Shown piece after piece: positions 40,413 through 40,439 of a stretch of DNA of 40,439 nucleotides. Where the stretch lies: positions 1-40,439 of the forward strand of contig QZVU01000011.1 in the NCBI GenBank assembly GCA_003602285.1, written 5' to 3'. Origin of the DNA: Arthrobacter frigidicola (lineage in GTDB: Bacteria > Actinomycetota > Actinomycetes > Actinomycetales > Micrococcaceae). A program made the position numbers and the translations under genes. How positions within the stretch are numbered: position 1 is the first letter of the stretch; each line of letters opens with the position of its first letter. The notes beneath the pieces were generated by a model. That model made no database searches and was not told the origin of the DNA. It was given only the letters and a program-made list of their open reading frames with translations.

Positions 40413-40439
40413 ATGGGCTTTATCAAAGTCGGTACCGAG
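40413..40439 (+). CDS. 5' end of a probable alpha/beta hydrolase (partial)
   Basis: ATG at 40413 has AAGGA about nine bases upstream and opens MGFIKVGTE before the window ends. This matches the start of alpha/beta hydrolases of the chloroperoxidase-like group (MGxIxVGTEN...), from memory of such sequences. Nine residues cannot prove it. The gene is divergent from the TetR remnant, which is the normal arrangement for such a hydrolase and its regulator. Confidence 0.5.

Noticed and set aside
1-40439. tRNA, rRNA, CRISPR arrays, insertion sequences, integrases, plasmid or phage genes
   Set aside because: I looked for spaced direct repeats, transposase or integrase motifs and tRNA-like cloverleaf patterns and saw none I could support. 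A dedicated tRNA or covariance search would be more sensitive.

Overview
The window is high-GC DNA. Its GTG starts, GTGA stop/start overlaps, leaderless promoters and gene families point to an actinobacterium, most likely Micrococcaceae (Arthrobacter or Pseudarthrobacter-like). I see no tRNA, rRNA, CRISPR array, transposase or phage gene. All names come from reading motifs; no database was searched.

Layout. (1) 1-10455 is an exopolysaccharide-type cluster. On the plus strand it runs: the end of an upstream gene, a GT2 glycosyltransferase, a large polytopic membrane protein, a secreted GH16-like glycanase, a nucleotidyltransferase/thymidylate-kinase-like fusion, a methyltransferase-like protein and an APH-like kinase. 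Facing it on the minus strand are a GT4 glycosyltransferase and a Wzx-type flippase. (2) 10591-13602 holds a frameshifted small STAS/DUF7793-like pseudogene, an ECF sigma factor with a membrane-anchored putative anti-sigma partner, and an Ala-rich membrane-anchored surface protein whose upstream region carries a CRP/GlxR-like site. (3) 14081-24379 is a run of mostly single genes: lipoprotein, S66 LD-carboxypeptidase/MccF-like, GNAT, DUF1349, AlkD-like repair protein, PQQ-type sugar dehydrogenase lipoprotein, VOC protein, methyltransferase, a GNAT remnant, small membrane proteins, a GT1 glycosyltransferase and a SnoaL-like protein. (4) 24391-26174 encodes a processive membrane GT2 with a translationally coupled 73-residue membrane protein, an arrangement like IcaA/IcaD. 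(5) 28036-31234 has an ECF41/SigJ-type sigma factor and a PadR-DUF1048-ABC-2 exporter operon with a clear promoter and operator. (6) 31447-40439 has a PhnB-like protein, a Cys-cluster/pentapeptide protein, a methyltransferase, a TetR-GAP operon under a 34-bp perfect palindrome, an ABC-F ATPase, an SDR, a nucleotidyltransferase, a divergent AAA ATPase/GIY-YIG pair, a gutted TetR gene, and the start of a gene that looks like an alpha/beta hydrolase.

The most interesting signal is the 90-base leader of the ABC-F gene (36743-36832, minus strand). A -10 box sits exactly six bases before a three-codon ORF (Met-Phe-Leu-stop). The bases just after that ORF can pair with the ABC-F ribosome-binding site. 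This looks like a minimal ribosome-sensing attenuator on a leaderless transcript. The same TANNNT-N6-start layout recurs at many genes here, so much of the region seems to be expressed from leaderless mRNAs.
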